This document shows positions 7,733 through 14,819 of a DNA stretch of 18,974 bases, one piece after another (the first letter of the stretch is position 1; each line of letters starts with the position of its first letter). Origin of the DNA: Calditerrivibrio sp. GTDB taxonomy: Bacteria; Chrysiogenota; Deferribacteres; Deferribacterales; Calditerrivibrionaceae. The position numbers and the translations under genes were made by a program. A model generated the notes under the pieces. That model was given only the letters and a program-made list of their open reading frames with translations, was not told the origin of the DNA and did no database searches. The DNA is taken from NCBI GenBank assembly GCA_020217115.1, contig JAIWOA010000084.1, positions 1-18,974 on the forward strand, read 5' to 3'.

Positions 7733-8254
7733 CTAATGCTCCTTCATTACAAGATCATAGGAGAACTCTTCTGCAGGTATTTTTATGATCTTTATAATTT
7801 TAAGTAATATTTGATACGAGGCGACAATCATAGTTATTGGTACGCAAAGATAGATAATCCAGAATTGTATATGAAGATCTACTGAAACCTGTTCAAGTTC
7901 ATAGTTGAATTTAACGAAATCGTAACCCCATTTTATTAATATTAAAATGAAAATAAATACTATAGAAAGACTAAAAGTTAGTAATCTTTTAGCTGTTTTA
8001 GGTCTTAGCCTCTGTATGAGAGCTGTAACACCGAGATGCATACCGATTTTAAAACCATAGGCTGTTCCAAAAAGCACTGACCATATGAATAGATATGATG
8101 TAAGTTCTCCTGCCCAGGTCAAAGACATATTAAAAACATAACGTAAAACAACATTTATAAATGCTACAAATGTAGCAACACCCATCATTACTGACATTAT
8201 AAAAATATTAATTCTGTCTAATATATTATCGAATAATTCAAAAATTTTAAGCAT
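7733..8254 (-). CDS. dctQ: TRAP transporter small membrane subunit
   Basis: This 173-residue protein has the four-helix layout of DctQ: helices at about 17-37, 50-68, 89-109 and 130-150. It also has the characteristic MSLTWAGELTSYLFIWSVLFGTAYGFK stretch, with the conserved tryptophan and acidic residue, followed by HLGV. DctQ pairs with the large subunit and helps the loaded binding protein dock on the membrane. GGAG at 8261-8264 sits before the ATG. A stem-loop at 8278-8304 separates it from dctP, which suggests that dctP message is made or kept in excess over dctQM. It ends one base before dctM. Confidence 0.94.
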   Translation of the reverse strand: MLKIFELFDNILDRINIFIMSVMMGVATFVAFINVVLRYVFNMSLTWAGELTSYLFIWSVLFGTAYGFKIGMHLGVTALIQRLRPKTAKRLLTFSLSIVFIFILILIKWGYDFVKFNYELEQVSVDLHIQFWIIYLCVPITMIVASYQILLKIIKIIKIPAEEFSYDLVMKEH

Positions 8255-8277
8255 TTTTTACTCCTTATAAAAGAATA

Positions 8278-8304
8278 AGCCCCACCTCAAAAAGAGATGG
8301 GGCT
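8278..8304 (-). terminator. Intercistronic stem-loop between dctP and dctQ
   Basis: On the minus strand, AGCCCCATCTC pairs with GAGGTGGGGCT around a 5-base T loop. That gives 11 pairs including one G-U pair. The pairing is complete only in the minus-strand RNA, the direction in which dctP-dctQ-dctM is read. An interrupted T-rich stretch follows. It is best read as a partial terminator or a 3' end stabiliser of the dctP message, because dctQM have no other visible promoter. Confidence 0.65.
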
Positions 8305-8317
8305 ACTTTCTGTAAGA

Positions 8318-9298
8318 CTATTTTGTATTTAGTGCGGCATCTATCAGATCTTTTCCTATTACATCATAAAATTTAGGGTATATTTCCATCAATTTAGACT
8401 GCCACAATTTCTTTTCTTCTGGTTTGAGGGTGTAGATTTTGATTTTGCCGTAAGCTTTTACTTTATCAAAATATTCGTCATCAAGTTTTTTTGCCCACTC
8501 TCTTTCCTTAATTGTTGCTTGTTTTATACCTTCAGCTACTATCTTTTTATGCTCTGGTGAAAGACTATTCCAGAAAATTTTGTTTGTAACTACAAGGTAA
8601 CCAAGGTATCCATGTCCAGACTCTGTGTAGTATTTTTGAACTTCATGCATTTTTTGAGTGTAAAAGTTTGATACAGGGTTTTCTGCACCATCAACTACAC
8701 CTTGCTGAAGAGCTGAATATACCTCACTGAAAGGTAGAACCTGTGGATTTGCACCAAGAGCTTTGAACTGTTCTTCAAGTACTTTTGAAGACATGATTCT
8801 GAATTTAAGTCCCTTTGCATCTTCAGGTTTTACAATCTCCCTTTTGTTATTACTGAGATCTTTAAAACCGTTGTCCCAATATGCAAGACCTACCATACCC
8901 TTTTGTTCTACAAGTTTGAGCATATTCTGCCCATGGGGGCCATCAAGAAACTTATGAAGAGCTTCTGAACTGTTAAATAGAAATGGAAGATCAAATAACT
9001 GGAACTGTGGAACAAAACCTGTAAATTTTGAAAAGCTTGGTGCAATTATCTGTACTGCATTCATTTTTAATGCTTCCACTTCTTCTCTATCGCCGTAAAG
9101 TGTAGAATTTGGGAAAACTTCAACTTTTATTTGCCCCTTTGATTCTTTTTCCACGTAGGATTTAAAATAATTTGCTGCAAGACCCTTTGGAGTATCTGGA
9201 GCTACAACGTGGGAAAACTTGATAGTTACTGCTGCAAAAGCTGAGAAACTAAAGATAAGTATTGCTACTAAAGCAAAAAACATTTTAAAAATTTTCAT
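8318..9298 (-). CDS. dctP: TRAP transporter C4-dicarboxylate-type substrate-binding protein
   Basis: This 326-residue secreted protein has a signal peptide (about 1-22, KMFFALVAILIFSFSAFA). It is the periplasmic receptor that binds a carboxylate and delivers it to DctQM. The mature protein starts VTIKFSHVVAPDTPKG and continues with VFPNSTLYGDREEVEALKM, QIIAPSFSKF and the arginine region GLKFRIMSS. Arg167 there is the expected salt-bridge partner of the ligand carboxylate. After it come DGAENPVSNFYTQKM and SGHGYLGYLVVTN. The FSHVVAPDTPKG and YPNS/FPNS-type motifs resemble the malate, fumarate and succinate-binding DctP proteins, but the ligand cannot be fixed from sequence alone. A strong GGAGG lies at 9308-9312. 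A sigma54 promoter at 9338-9354 precedes the gene, so expression probably depends on an NtrC-type activator, most likely the one at 2604-3947. Confidence 0.95.
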   Translation of the reverse strand: MKIFKMFFALVAILIFSFSAFAAVTIKFSHVVAPDTPKGLAANYFKSYVEKESKGQIKVEVFPNSTLYGDREEVEALKMNAVQIIAPSFSKFTGFVPQFQLFDLPFLFNSSEALHKFLDGPHGQNMLKLVEQKGMVGLAYWDNGFKDLSNNKREIVKPEDAKGLKFRIMSSKVLEEQFKALGANPQVLPFSEVYSALQQGVVDGAENPVSNFYTQKMHEVQKYYTESGHGYLGYLVVTNKIFWNSLSPEHKKIVAEGIKQATIKEREWAKKLDDEYFDKVKAYGKIKIYTLKPEEKKLWQSKLMEIYPKFYDVIGKDLIDAALNTK

Positions 9299-9337
9299 AG
9301 GTATATACCTCCTTTGTATATTTCACGGTAGATAATA

Positions 9338-9354
9338 AGCAATTAAAATGCCAA
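9338..9354 (-). promoter_or_regulatory. Sigma54 promoter upstream of dctPQM
   Basis: On the minus strand the sequence is TTGGCATTTTAATTGCT. It contains the invariant GG and GC exactly 10 bases apart, with TGGCA at -24 and TTGCT at -12, a near-perfect match to the sigma54 consensus. Transcription would begin about a dozen bases downstream, near 9327, leaving a short leader containing the dctP ribosome binding site at 9308-9312. It is the only convincing site of this kind found by reading the window. Confidence 0.82.
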
Positions 9355-9484
9355 TGAACAGATTAGTATATGATGGCTAATTTAAAACGATTTGTTAAAA
9401 AAATAGGTCACTAACCCCTTGCAAAAGTGTTTGTTGTTTGGTGTTGTTTTGTTGTAATATATTAGTAAGATTGACTTTATTGGA

Positions 9485-9500
9485 ATTGCATTCTTGCAAT
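9485..9500. promoter_or_regulatory. Candidate upstream activator site (inverted repeat) for the dctP promoter
   Basis: ATTGCA and TGCAAT form a perfect 6-base inverted repeat with a 4-base centre, about 130-160 bases upstream of the sigma54 -12 element. That is the usual distance for an NtrC-type enhancer. A related half-site TTGCAA occurs at 9419-9424, and an AT palindrome TAATATATTA at 9455-9464. No binding motif is known for this regulator, so the role is inferred from symmetry and position. Confidence 0.33.
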
Positions 9501-9509
9501 AGTTTATGG

Positions 9510-9540
9510 TTGAAGGTAGGTTGATTCAACCTACCTTCAA
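9510..9540 (-). terminator. Long perfect hairpin downstream of the uspA gene
   Basis: TTGAAGGTAGGTTGA and TCAACCTACCTTCAA are perfect reverse complements, 15 bases each, separated by one base. The real loop would be a few bases wider. It lies 6 bases past the uspA stop and upstream of the dctP control region. There is no good T run on the minus strand, so it may protect a message end or insulate dctP rather than act as a simple terminator. Confidence 0.6.
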
Positions 9541-9546
9541 AAGTAA

Positions 9547-9987
9547 CTAATTTCTTACAACCAGAACAGATTTTTTAGATCTTCTAACAACCTTTTCTGT
9601 GGTACTGCCGAATAAAACATCCTCAAAGAAAGTTTTTGTGTGTGATGCTATCACTATGAGGTCTACTCCAAATTCATTCTCTGCTTTGAGTATTTCTTGA
9701 TATGCTATACCATCTTTAATAGCTTTTGTTACCTTTATTTCAGGCTTGACACACTCTTTTATCTGTTTTTCAAAATTACTCATTATATCAGAATTAGTTT
9801 TTTCTGCTAATTCTCTAATAATCTCTTCAGATAGATATTGTTCCACGATTGCAACATCGTTGACTTTTACATGCAGAAGTATTATCTCTGCATTAAATGA
9901 CTCAGCAATATCAGAAGCCTTTTTCAATGCTTTATAAGATTCATCAGAAAAATCAGTCGGAACTAATATTTTGCTTACATTAAACAT
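9547..9987 (-). CDS. Universal stress protein (UspA family)
   Basis: This 146-residue cytoplasmic protein has a single Usp domain of usual length. It begins MFNVSKILVPTDFSDESYKALKKA and ends FGSTTEKVVRRSKKSVLVVRN, the standard first and last strands. The start at 9987 was chosen because TCCTCC at 9992-9997 on the plus strand gives a strong ribosome binding site, and the Usp fold begins right there. An in-frame extension to 10146 has no similarity to the family and crosses the promoter. The nucleotide motif G-2X-G-9X-G(S/T) of ATP-binding members is incomplete. The first two glycines are replaced by alanine and threonine (ASHTKTFF...FGS), so ATP binding is doubtful. Such proteins are often induced by stress or growth arrest. 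It sits upstream of dctP on the same strand but is separated by a hairpin and the sigma54 promoter. Confidence 0.92.
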   Translation of the reverse strand: MFNVSKILVPTDFSDESYKALKKASDIAESFNAEIILLHVKVNDVAIVEQYLSEEIIRELAEKTNSDIMSNFEKQIKECVKPEIKVTKAIKDGIAYQEILKAENEFGVDLIVIASHTKTFFEDVLFGSTTEKVVRRSKKSVLVVRN

Positions 9988-10018
9988 AAAATCCTCCTTT
10001 TTGTGTAGTTCTACTATG

Positions 10019-10047
10019 ATTATAATACGTAATTTAGTAAAATACAA
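10019..10047 (-). promoter_or_regulatory. Possible sigma70 promoter of the uspA gene
   Basis: On the minus strand TTGTAT (10042-10047) is followed by a 17-base spacer and a perfect TATAAT (10019-10024). The start site would fall near 10012, giving a leader of about 25 bases with the AAGGAGG site. The -35 box is weak. Confidence 0.42.
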
Positions 10048-10165
10048 ATCTTTCTGAAAATATTTTAGTTGTGAATTTACCGATACTGTAAATTTGAATA
10101 TTAAAATATTTGAATATATATATGTAACTATCTGATATGTCAACATTTTTTTCTAATAAAAAATA

Positions 10166-10194
10166 TTGACACCACAAATTATATATATTATAGT
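10166..10194 (+). promoter_or_regulatory. Strong sigma70 promoter of the rhodanese lipoprotein gene
   Basis: A perfect TTGACA (10166-10171), a 17-base spacer and TATAGT (10189-10194, one mismatch) lie about 30 bases before the start codon. GGAGG at 10211-10215 follows. This is the closest match to the vegetative consensus seen in the window and implies high, perhaps constitutive, expression. Confidence 0.75.
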
Positions 10195-10224
10195 ACTAAT
10201 AACAAAAAAAGGAGGTTTATTTTT

Positions 10225-11511
10225 ATGTTTTTAAAAAAAATGTTATTATTTCTAATGCTGTCAATTTCGTTAATTGTTGTAGGTTGTGGTGGTACGACTA
10301 CTAATGCTAATCAGGTAGCAAAACCTGAGGCAAAAGAGGAAAAACAGGTAAAACAGGAAAAACAGGTAAAACAGGAATCTGTAACACCTGCAGGAAAGTC
10401 TATTAAACAGATTATTGAGGAAGATAAGTTTGAAATTGTTAATTACGATTATTTGCAATCTAAATTAGGTGACAAGCTCAGAAAGTTTAGCAAATTGGTT
10501 GTTATCGATGCAAGACCAGAGAGGAGTTATCAGGTAGGGCATATACCAAGTGCCATAAATATACCTGATACTCATATTGAGAAGTTTTTCCCACAGCTTG
10601 ACCAATATAAGGTTTCAAAAGATACAGAGATCATTGTATACTGTGGTGGAGTTAACTGCATAAAAAGCTATAACGTAGCTAAATTCCTCAGGGAGAAGGG
10701 GTATAAAAATGTCAAAATATATCTTGAAGGTGACCCAGAATATATAACAAAGTCTTTTATGGAAATAAGTACCCCTTATGCTGAGAAACTCCATAAAGAA
10801 GGGGTATTATTTATTGATGCAAGACCAGAGCTTACCTACAAAAAGGGTACTATTCCAGGTTCCGTAAATATACCTGATACAAAATTTTCACAAAATCAGG
10901 AACCTTATATGAAGCTAATACCTGAAAATAAAGAGACAAAGATGGTTGTATTTTGTGGTGGTTATGAATGTGTAAAATCCCATATTGTGTCTGAGATTCT
11001 CTATCAAAAAGGGTACAAAAACGTTTTGGTTTATTCTGCAGGGGAACCTGAGTGGAAAGAACTTGGTAAGCCTATAGAGATACCTGGACAGGGTGGGGCA
11101 GCAGTTAAAAAGGACACCGCTGCAGCTGCTACTGGAGGAGCAACATCTGGGGATATTAAGTCTGGTAAAGATGAAGGTACAGTTGATAAAGAATTTTTTA
11201 AAAGTATCATGGATTCAAGACCAGAAAATATTGTAATAATAGATGTCAGGACTCCAGCAGAATTTCAGAATGGGCATGTAAATGGTGCTATAAATATCCC
11301 TGTTGATTATATGTACAAAAAAGATAAAGGTTGCGATTATATAACTCAACAGCTACCCAAAAATAAAAATATAATATTTATGTGTGCTACTGGGGCAAGG
11401 GCTGGAGAGATGTGGTTTGGATTAAAAGATGATTGTAACTATAATATGAAGGGTTTATATTTCCTTGATGCGAGGATAGATTATTCAACTGGTAAGCCAA
11501 TTGTAAAGTAA
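10225..11511 (+). CDS. Lipoprotein with three tandem rhodanese domains
   Basis: This 428-residue protein has a lipoprotein signal: a hydrophobic core and lipobox VVGC with lipidated Cys21. A Lys/Gln-rich tether (about 32-50) and three rhodanese domains follow. Domain 1 (about 80-175) has VIDARPERSYQVGHIPSAINIP and the active-site loop CGGVNC from Cys140. Domain 2 (about 190-285) has FIDARPELTYKKGTIPGSVNIP and CGGYEC from Cys244. Domain 3 (about 325-428) has IIDVRTPAEFQNGHVNGAINIP and CATGAR from Cys387. Rhodaneses carry sulfane sulfur on the first loop cysteine. Here the first two loops end in a second cysteine rather than the usual arginine. Facing the periplasm or outside, it could bind or transfer polysulfide sulfur, but the substrate is unknown. 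GGAGG lies 9 bases before the ATG. The gene is monocistronic, with its own promoter and terminator. Confidence 0.92.
   Translation: MFLKKMLLFLMLSISLIVVGCGGTTTNANQVAKPEAKEEKQVKQEKQVKQESVTPAGKSIKQIIEEDKFEIVNYDYLQSKLGDKLRKFSKLVVIDARPERSYQVGHIPSAINIPDTHIEKFFPQLDQYKVSKDTEIIVYCGGVNCIKSYNVAKFLREKGYKNVKIYLEGDPEYITKSFMEISTPYAEKLHKEGVLFIDARPELTYKKGTIPGSVNIPDTKFSQNQEPYMKLIPENKETKMVVFCGGYECVKSHIVSEILYQKGYKNVLVYSAGEPEWKELGKPIEIPGQGGAAVKKDTAAAATGGATSGDIKSGKDEGTVDKEFFKSIMDSRPENIVIIDVRTPAEFQNGHVNGAINIPVDYMYKKDKGCDYITQQLPKNKNIIFMCATGARAGEMWFGLKDDCNYNMKGLYFLDARIDYSTGKPIVK
10341..10376 (+). repeat. Two exact tandem copies of an 18-base unit in the lipoprotein tether
   Basis: The unit AAAACAGGTAAAACAGGA occurs twice back to back, and each unit is itself two near-identical 9-base halves. 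It encodes the lysine and glutamine-rich linker (KQVKQE repeated) just after the lipidation site, so copy-number change would alter tether length without breaking the frame. Confidence 0.9.
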
Positions 11512-11531
11512 TATAAAATAGTTTAATTTAG

Positions 11532-11561
11532 AGAGCCTCATATATATGGGGCTCTTTTTTT
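11532..11561 (+). terminator. Rho-independent terminator after the rhodanese lipoprotein gene
   Basis: AGAGCCTCAT pairs with ATGGGGCTCT (one G-U pair) around an ATAT loop, followed at once by a run of seven T. It lies 20 bases past the stop codon and is the clearest intrinsic terminator in the window. Confidence 0.85.
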
Positions 11562-11632
11562 ATTTCTAATTCTCTTATAGGTATATTTTACACCAATCAA
11601 TAATCAATGGATTGTAATACTTTTACATTTTT

Positions 11633-11662
11633 TTGACAATACTATGAAAATTGTGTTACAAT
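11633..11662 (+). promoter_or_regulatory. Sigma70 promoter of the phoU-phoB-phoR group
   Basis: A perfect TTGACA (11633-11638), an 18-base spacer and TACAAT (11657-11662, one mismatch) precede phoU by about 40 bases. A perfect -35 box is unusual for a strictly PhoB-dependent promoter, and I could not make out a convincing Pho box. Confidence 0.6.
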
Positions 11663-11702
11663 ATTATCATAAAGATTTAAAAAAATAAAGTGGAGTGAGA
11701 AT

Positions 11703-12383
11703 ATGAAGCCATTGGAAAATCTACTTAATGAAATAAAAGTTCTGCTGGCAGAAATGACAGATAATGTAACAGATATGATATCTATGTGTATCAGAGCATT
11801 GGTAGAAAGAGAAAATGATACTGCAGACAAAGTGATCGACATGGATGAACATGTTGATGAGCTTGATAATAAGATTGAAGAGCTTTGTCTCAATGGGCTT
11901 GCTCTTTATGAACCGAAGGCAATAGATTTAAGGTATATCATTACTGCTTTAAGAATTATTACTGATTTAGAAAGGGTAGGGGATCATTGTGTAGATATAG
12001 CTAAGGAGATAATAAAATTAAATCAGATCCCGCCAATTAAACCTTATATAGATCTACCAAAGATGGCAGATTATTCATCTGAAATGGTTAAAGATGCCAT
12101 CAATAGTTTTTTTTCAAAAAACCATAAAGAAGCATTAAAGATAATTAGGAACGATGACTATATAGACAATCTCAATAATCAAATTCTTCGTGAGTTACTT
12201 ACATATATTGTTGAAGATTTTAGAAAAACAAAGGGTTGTCTGTCTCTAATATTTATCTCAAGAAGCCTTGAAAGGATCGCAGACCACGCCACAAATATAG
12301 CAGAAATGGTTTATTTCATGTCAAAAGGTGAGAATATAAGGCACAAAAACTATAACGATTTTGATGGGAATGATGATGAATAA
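11703..12383 (+). CDS. phoU: PhoU family phosphate-signalling protein
   Basis: This 226-residue helical cytoplasmic protein has the usual length and two PhoU repeats. The metal-binding ExxxD-type motifs appear as DLERVGDHCVDIAKEI in the first repeat and SLERIADHATNIAEMV in the second. PhoU normally links the Pst phosphate transporter to the PhoR kinase and keeps the Pho response off when phosphate is plentiful. GGAG at 11692-11695 lies just upstream of the ATG. Its stop overlaps the start of the following regulator gene by 8 bases, so the two are translationally coupled. No pst gene is present in the window, so the sensing partner must be elsewhere or the system may sense phosphate in another way. 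Confidence 0.95.
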   Translation: MKPLENLLNEIKVLLAEMTDNVTDMISMCIRALVERENDTADKVIDMDEHVDELDNKIEELCLNGLALYEPKAIDLRYIITALRIITDLERVGDHCVDIAKEIIKLNQIPPIKPYIDLPKMADYSSEMVKDAINSFFSKNHKEALKIIRNDDYIDNLNNQILRELLTYIVEDFRKTKGCLSLIFISRSLERIADHATNIAEMVYFMSKGENIRHKNYNDFDGNDDE

Positions 12384-13044
12384 AATTCTTGTAGTAGAAG
12401 ATGAAGAGTCTCTGAGGGAGCTTATATCTTTTAATTTGACAAAAGCAGGTTTTGATGTTGTAGATTCTGAAAATGCAAATGATGCTCTTATATTTATAGA
12501 GGAGATAACTCCAGATCTTATAATTCTCGATATTATGATGCCCGGACTTAAGGGTACACAATTTTTACAAATATTAAAGAGATCTCCAAAATATTCATCA
12601 ATACCTGTGATAATAATATCTGCAAGAAGCAGTGAGAGTGATATTGTGGATGGTTTGGAATTGGGTGCCGACGACTATATTACAAAGCCTTTTAGTATGA
12701 AGGTTCTCATTGCAAAGGTAAAAATACTATTGAGGAGAGTAAGTAAAAAAGAGGATAATGTAATTAACTACAAAGGTATATATGTAGACATTGACAAATA
12801 TAAGGTTTTTATTGAGGATAAGGAAATATCACTTACTTACAAAGAGTTTGAATTATTGTTATTTTTTTTGAAAAATCCTAAAAAAGTTTTTACCCGATCA
12901 CAGCTTTTGAGTAATATATGGGGTTATGATGCTGAAATATTTACCAGAACAGTTGATTCACATATCTCTTCACTTAGAAAAAAACTTGAGGATAAAGGTG
13001 AACTTATAAAATCTCTTCCAAAGGTAGGTTATGTATTGGAGTAG
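12376..13044 (+). CDS. phoB: PhoB-like OmpR-family response regulator
   Basis: This 222-residue DNA-binding regulator has a receiver with acidic Glu8-Asp9, phosphoacceptor Asp52 in LIILDIMMPG, and lysine in YITKPF. It is followed by a winged-helix OmpR-type effector (SLTYKEFELLLFFLKNP, SRSQLL-like TRSQLLSNIWGYD, RTVDSHISSLRKKLE, and an end VGYVLE). Several in-frame starts exist between 12361 and 12376. I chose 12376 because MNKILVVEDE is the standard beginning and the weak GGGA at 12366-12369 has proper spacing. The name rests on its place between phoU and a PhoR-like kinase and on the overall sequence; other OmpR members look similar. Confidence 0.85.
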   Translation: MNKILVVEDEESLRELISFNLTKAGFDVVDSENANDALIFIEEITPDLIILDIMMPGLKGTQFLQILKRSPKYSSIPVIIISARSSESDIVDGLELGADDYITKPFSMKVLIAKVKILLRRVSKKEDNVINYKGIYVDIDKYKVFIEDKEISLTYKEFELLLFFLKNPKKVFTRSQLLSNIWGYDAEIFTRTVDSHISSLRKKLEDKGELIKSLPKVGYVLE

Positions 13045-13050
13045 CATCAG

Positions 13051-14739
13051 ATGAAGTTATTTTTGAGATATTTCATCTTGATATCTATATCACTTATTAC
13101 ATTGATTTTGTTAGGTCTTTATTTTGTGGGTAGTTCAATATCAGAAACTGTTATTTCAGAGAAAAAGATGCTTTTGAAAAATTATAATAAGCTAATTCAT
13201 GTTGTTGCACCAAAAAAGTCAGATTTATCTATAGAAAACAATTATTTGAAAATTTTGGCAGAGAATCTTGAGATCAGGATAACGGCTATAGAAAAAGATG
13301 GTAGAGTATTTTACGACTCCACATTTTTTGATGATGTTTCTCTAAAAAATATAGAGAATCATCTCGGCAGAAAGGAAATTGATGATGCGATCTCTAAGGG
13401 TGAGGGAACTGATATCAGGGTTTCTTCAACGGTTGGTGTTAGCAGTCTTTATTATGCAAAATTAATAGATTCAGATTATGTTTTGAGAGTATCCTTTTCA
13501 TTTAGAAAGATTGAAAATTATATAGTAGATTTTAAGTACCATATAATTGCCATATTTACGATCCTTGTTACAGCAGTAATTGTGCTTTCCTATTATTTCT
13601 CCAAAAGACTTTCTCTGCCTGTAGAGAACCTAAACGATATGATTAATAAGATTGAAAAGGGTGATAATATAGAATTGGAAAATTATTATGTGACGAGTGA
13701 TGAGATATCAAAACTTATTTACAGGTTATATAATAATATGAATGCCAGAGAAAATGCACTCCTCGAAGAAAAAAAGAAGATGAATTTTATCCTTTCATCC
13801 CTAACTGATGGGGTTGCATTACTTACTGATAACTGGGTAGTTTTATATAGGAATGACAAGTATATTGAAATGTTTGGCAATGATGCCACCGATATTTTTA
13901 ATGAATTGAAGGATTTTGAAAGTCTAAAATTATTTAACGATCTTAAGCAAAAGGGTGACGGAAAGCATTTCATAAAATATAAGAATAAATTCTACGAAGT
14001 TATTTTAAAATCTTACAATAAGTATAAAATATTGGTTTTCCATGACTCCTCTGATCAGATGAGGTATCATGCCTTCAAAAGTGAATTAATAGCTAATATC
14101 AGTCATGAGCTTAAAACACCTGTTTCTATAATTATGGGCTACTCTGAAACACTAATGAATAGTGATATAGATGCTTCTACCAGAGAGAAATTTTCAAAAA
14201 AACTCTATGAATCTTCCTTAAGACTTGATAATCTTATTACAGATATAATACAGCTCCACTCCCTTGAGAGTTCTGGCAGAAATTTATTAGTGGAGAAGGG
14301 GATAAATATTGGTGAACTTAAACATGAGCTTGAGGAGATATACAAGGATTCTGTTAAAAATATAAGTTTTGCGTTCGATGATGCCTATGTGGGGGTACTT
14401 AAGGAGCATATTCTATCTATCTATAAGAATCTTATTGACAATGCCATAACATACTCTATGGGTGAAAATGTTTATGTAGGATTTAAAAAAGCTGGTGAAA
14501 AATTGATTCTTACCGTTGATGATGAAGGGCCAGTTATTTCAGATGATGAAAAGGGGAAAATTTTTGAAAGGTTTTACACCACTTCGAAATCAAGAAACAA
14601 GAAAAATTCAGGCACTGGTCTTGGACTTTCTATTGTAAAACATACATCAGAAATCTACAATGGTTATGTTGAATTAATAAAGGGGATTTATGGTGGCAAC
14701 TGTTTTAAGGTTGTATTAAGTGATAAACTATCATCCTAA
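13051..14739 (+). CDS. phoR: PhoR-like sensor histidine kinase
   Basis: This 562-residue inner-membrane kinase starts 6 bases after the regulator stop, with GGAG at 13038-13041. Segments in order: membrane helix (about 7-28), extracytoplasmic domain (about 29-164), second helix (about 165-187) and HAMP linker (about 188-238). A PAS domain follows (about 243-340). HisKA carries ISHELKTPVSIIMGYSETL with phosphoacceptor His352. The HATPase_c domain has N box NLIDNAITYS near 460, DDEGPVI, FERFYT and GTGLGLSIV. The layout of helix, outer domain, helix, HAMP, PAS and kinase is that of the Gram-positive and deep-branching PhoR type, which has a large periplasmic domain. The E. coli type lacks one. 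Its partner is the regulator just upstream. No terminator was seen after it. Confidence 0.88.
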   Translation: MKLFLRYFILISISLITLILLGLYFVGSSISETVISEKKMLLKNYNKLIHVVAPKKSDLSIENNYLKILAENLEIRITAIEKDGRVFYDSTFFDDVSLKNIENHLGRKEIDDAISKGEGTDIRVSSTVGVSSLYYAKLIDSDYVLRVSFSFRKIENYIVDFKYHIIAIFTILVTAVIVLSYYFSKRLSLPVENLNDMINKIEKGDNIELENYYVTSDEISKLIYRLYNNMNARENALLEEKKKMNFILSSLTDGVALLTDNWVVLYRNDKYIEMFGNDATDIFNELKDFESLKLFNDLKQKGDGKHFIKYKNKFYEVILKSYNKYKILVFHDSSDQMRYHAFKSELIANISHELKTPVSIIMGYSETLMNSDIDASTREKFSKKLYESSLRLDNLITDIIQLHSLESSGRNLLVEKGINIGELKHELEEIYKDSVKNISFAFDDAYVGVLKEHILSIYKNLIDNAITYSMGENVYVGFKKAGEKLILTVDDEGPVISDDEKGKIFERFYTTSKSRNKKNSGTGLGLSIVKHTSEIYNGYVELIKGIYGGNCFKVVLSDKLSS

Positions 14740-14810
14740 TTCTTTACATATTAAAAGATACTAAATTTACCTACCTTTTTAAATAATCTAACAATTTTAA
14801 GACATTTTTA

Positions 14811-14819
14811 TGTTAAACT
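14811..14819 (+). promoter_or_regulatory. Possible extended -10 promoter before the PIN-PhoH gene
   Basis: TGTTAAACT fits an extended -10 element (TG, one base, then TAAACT). The start would be near 14826, leaving a short leader with AGGAG at 14834-14838. No good -35 box is present. The gene could also be read through from phoR. Confidence 0.3.

Noticed and set aside
9988..10146. In-frame N-terminal extension of the UspA protein
   Set aside because: The extension crosses a promoter-like TATAAT, shows no family similarity, and a strong ribosome binding site sits before the ATG at 9987.
11611..11662. Pho box upstream of phoU
   Set aside because: TTGTAAT and TTTACAT resemble loose half-sites, but the match to CTGTCAT-type repeats is poor and the region is AT-rich.
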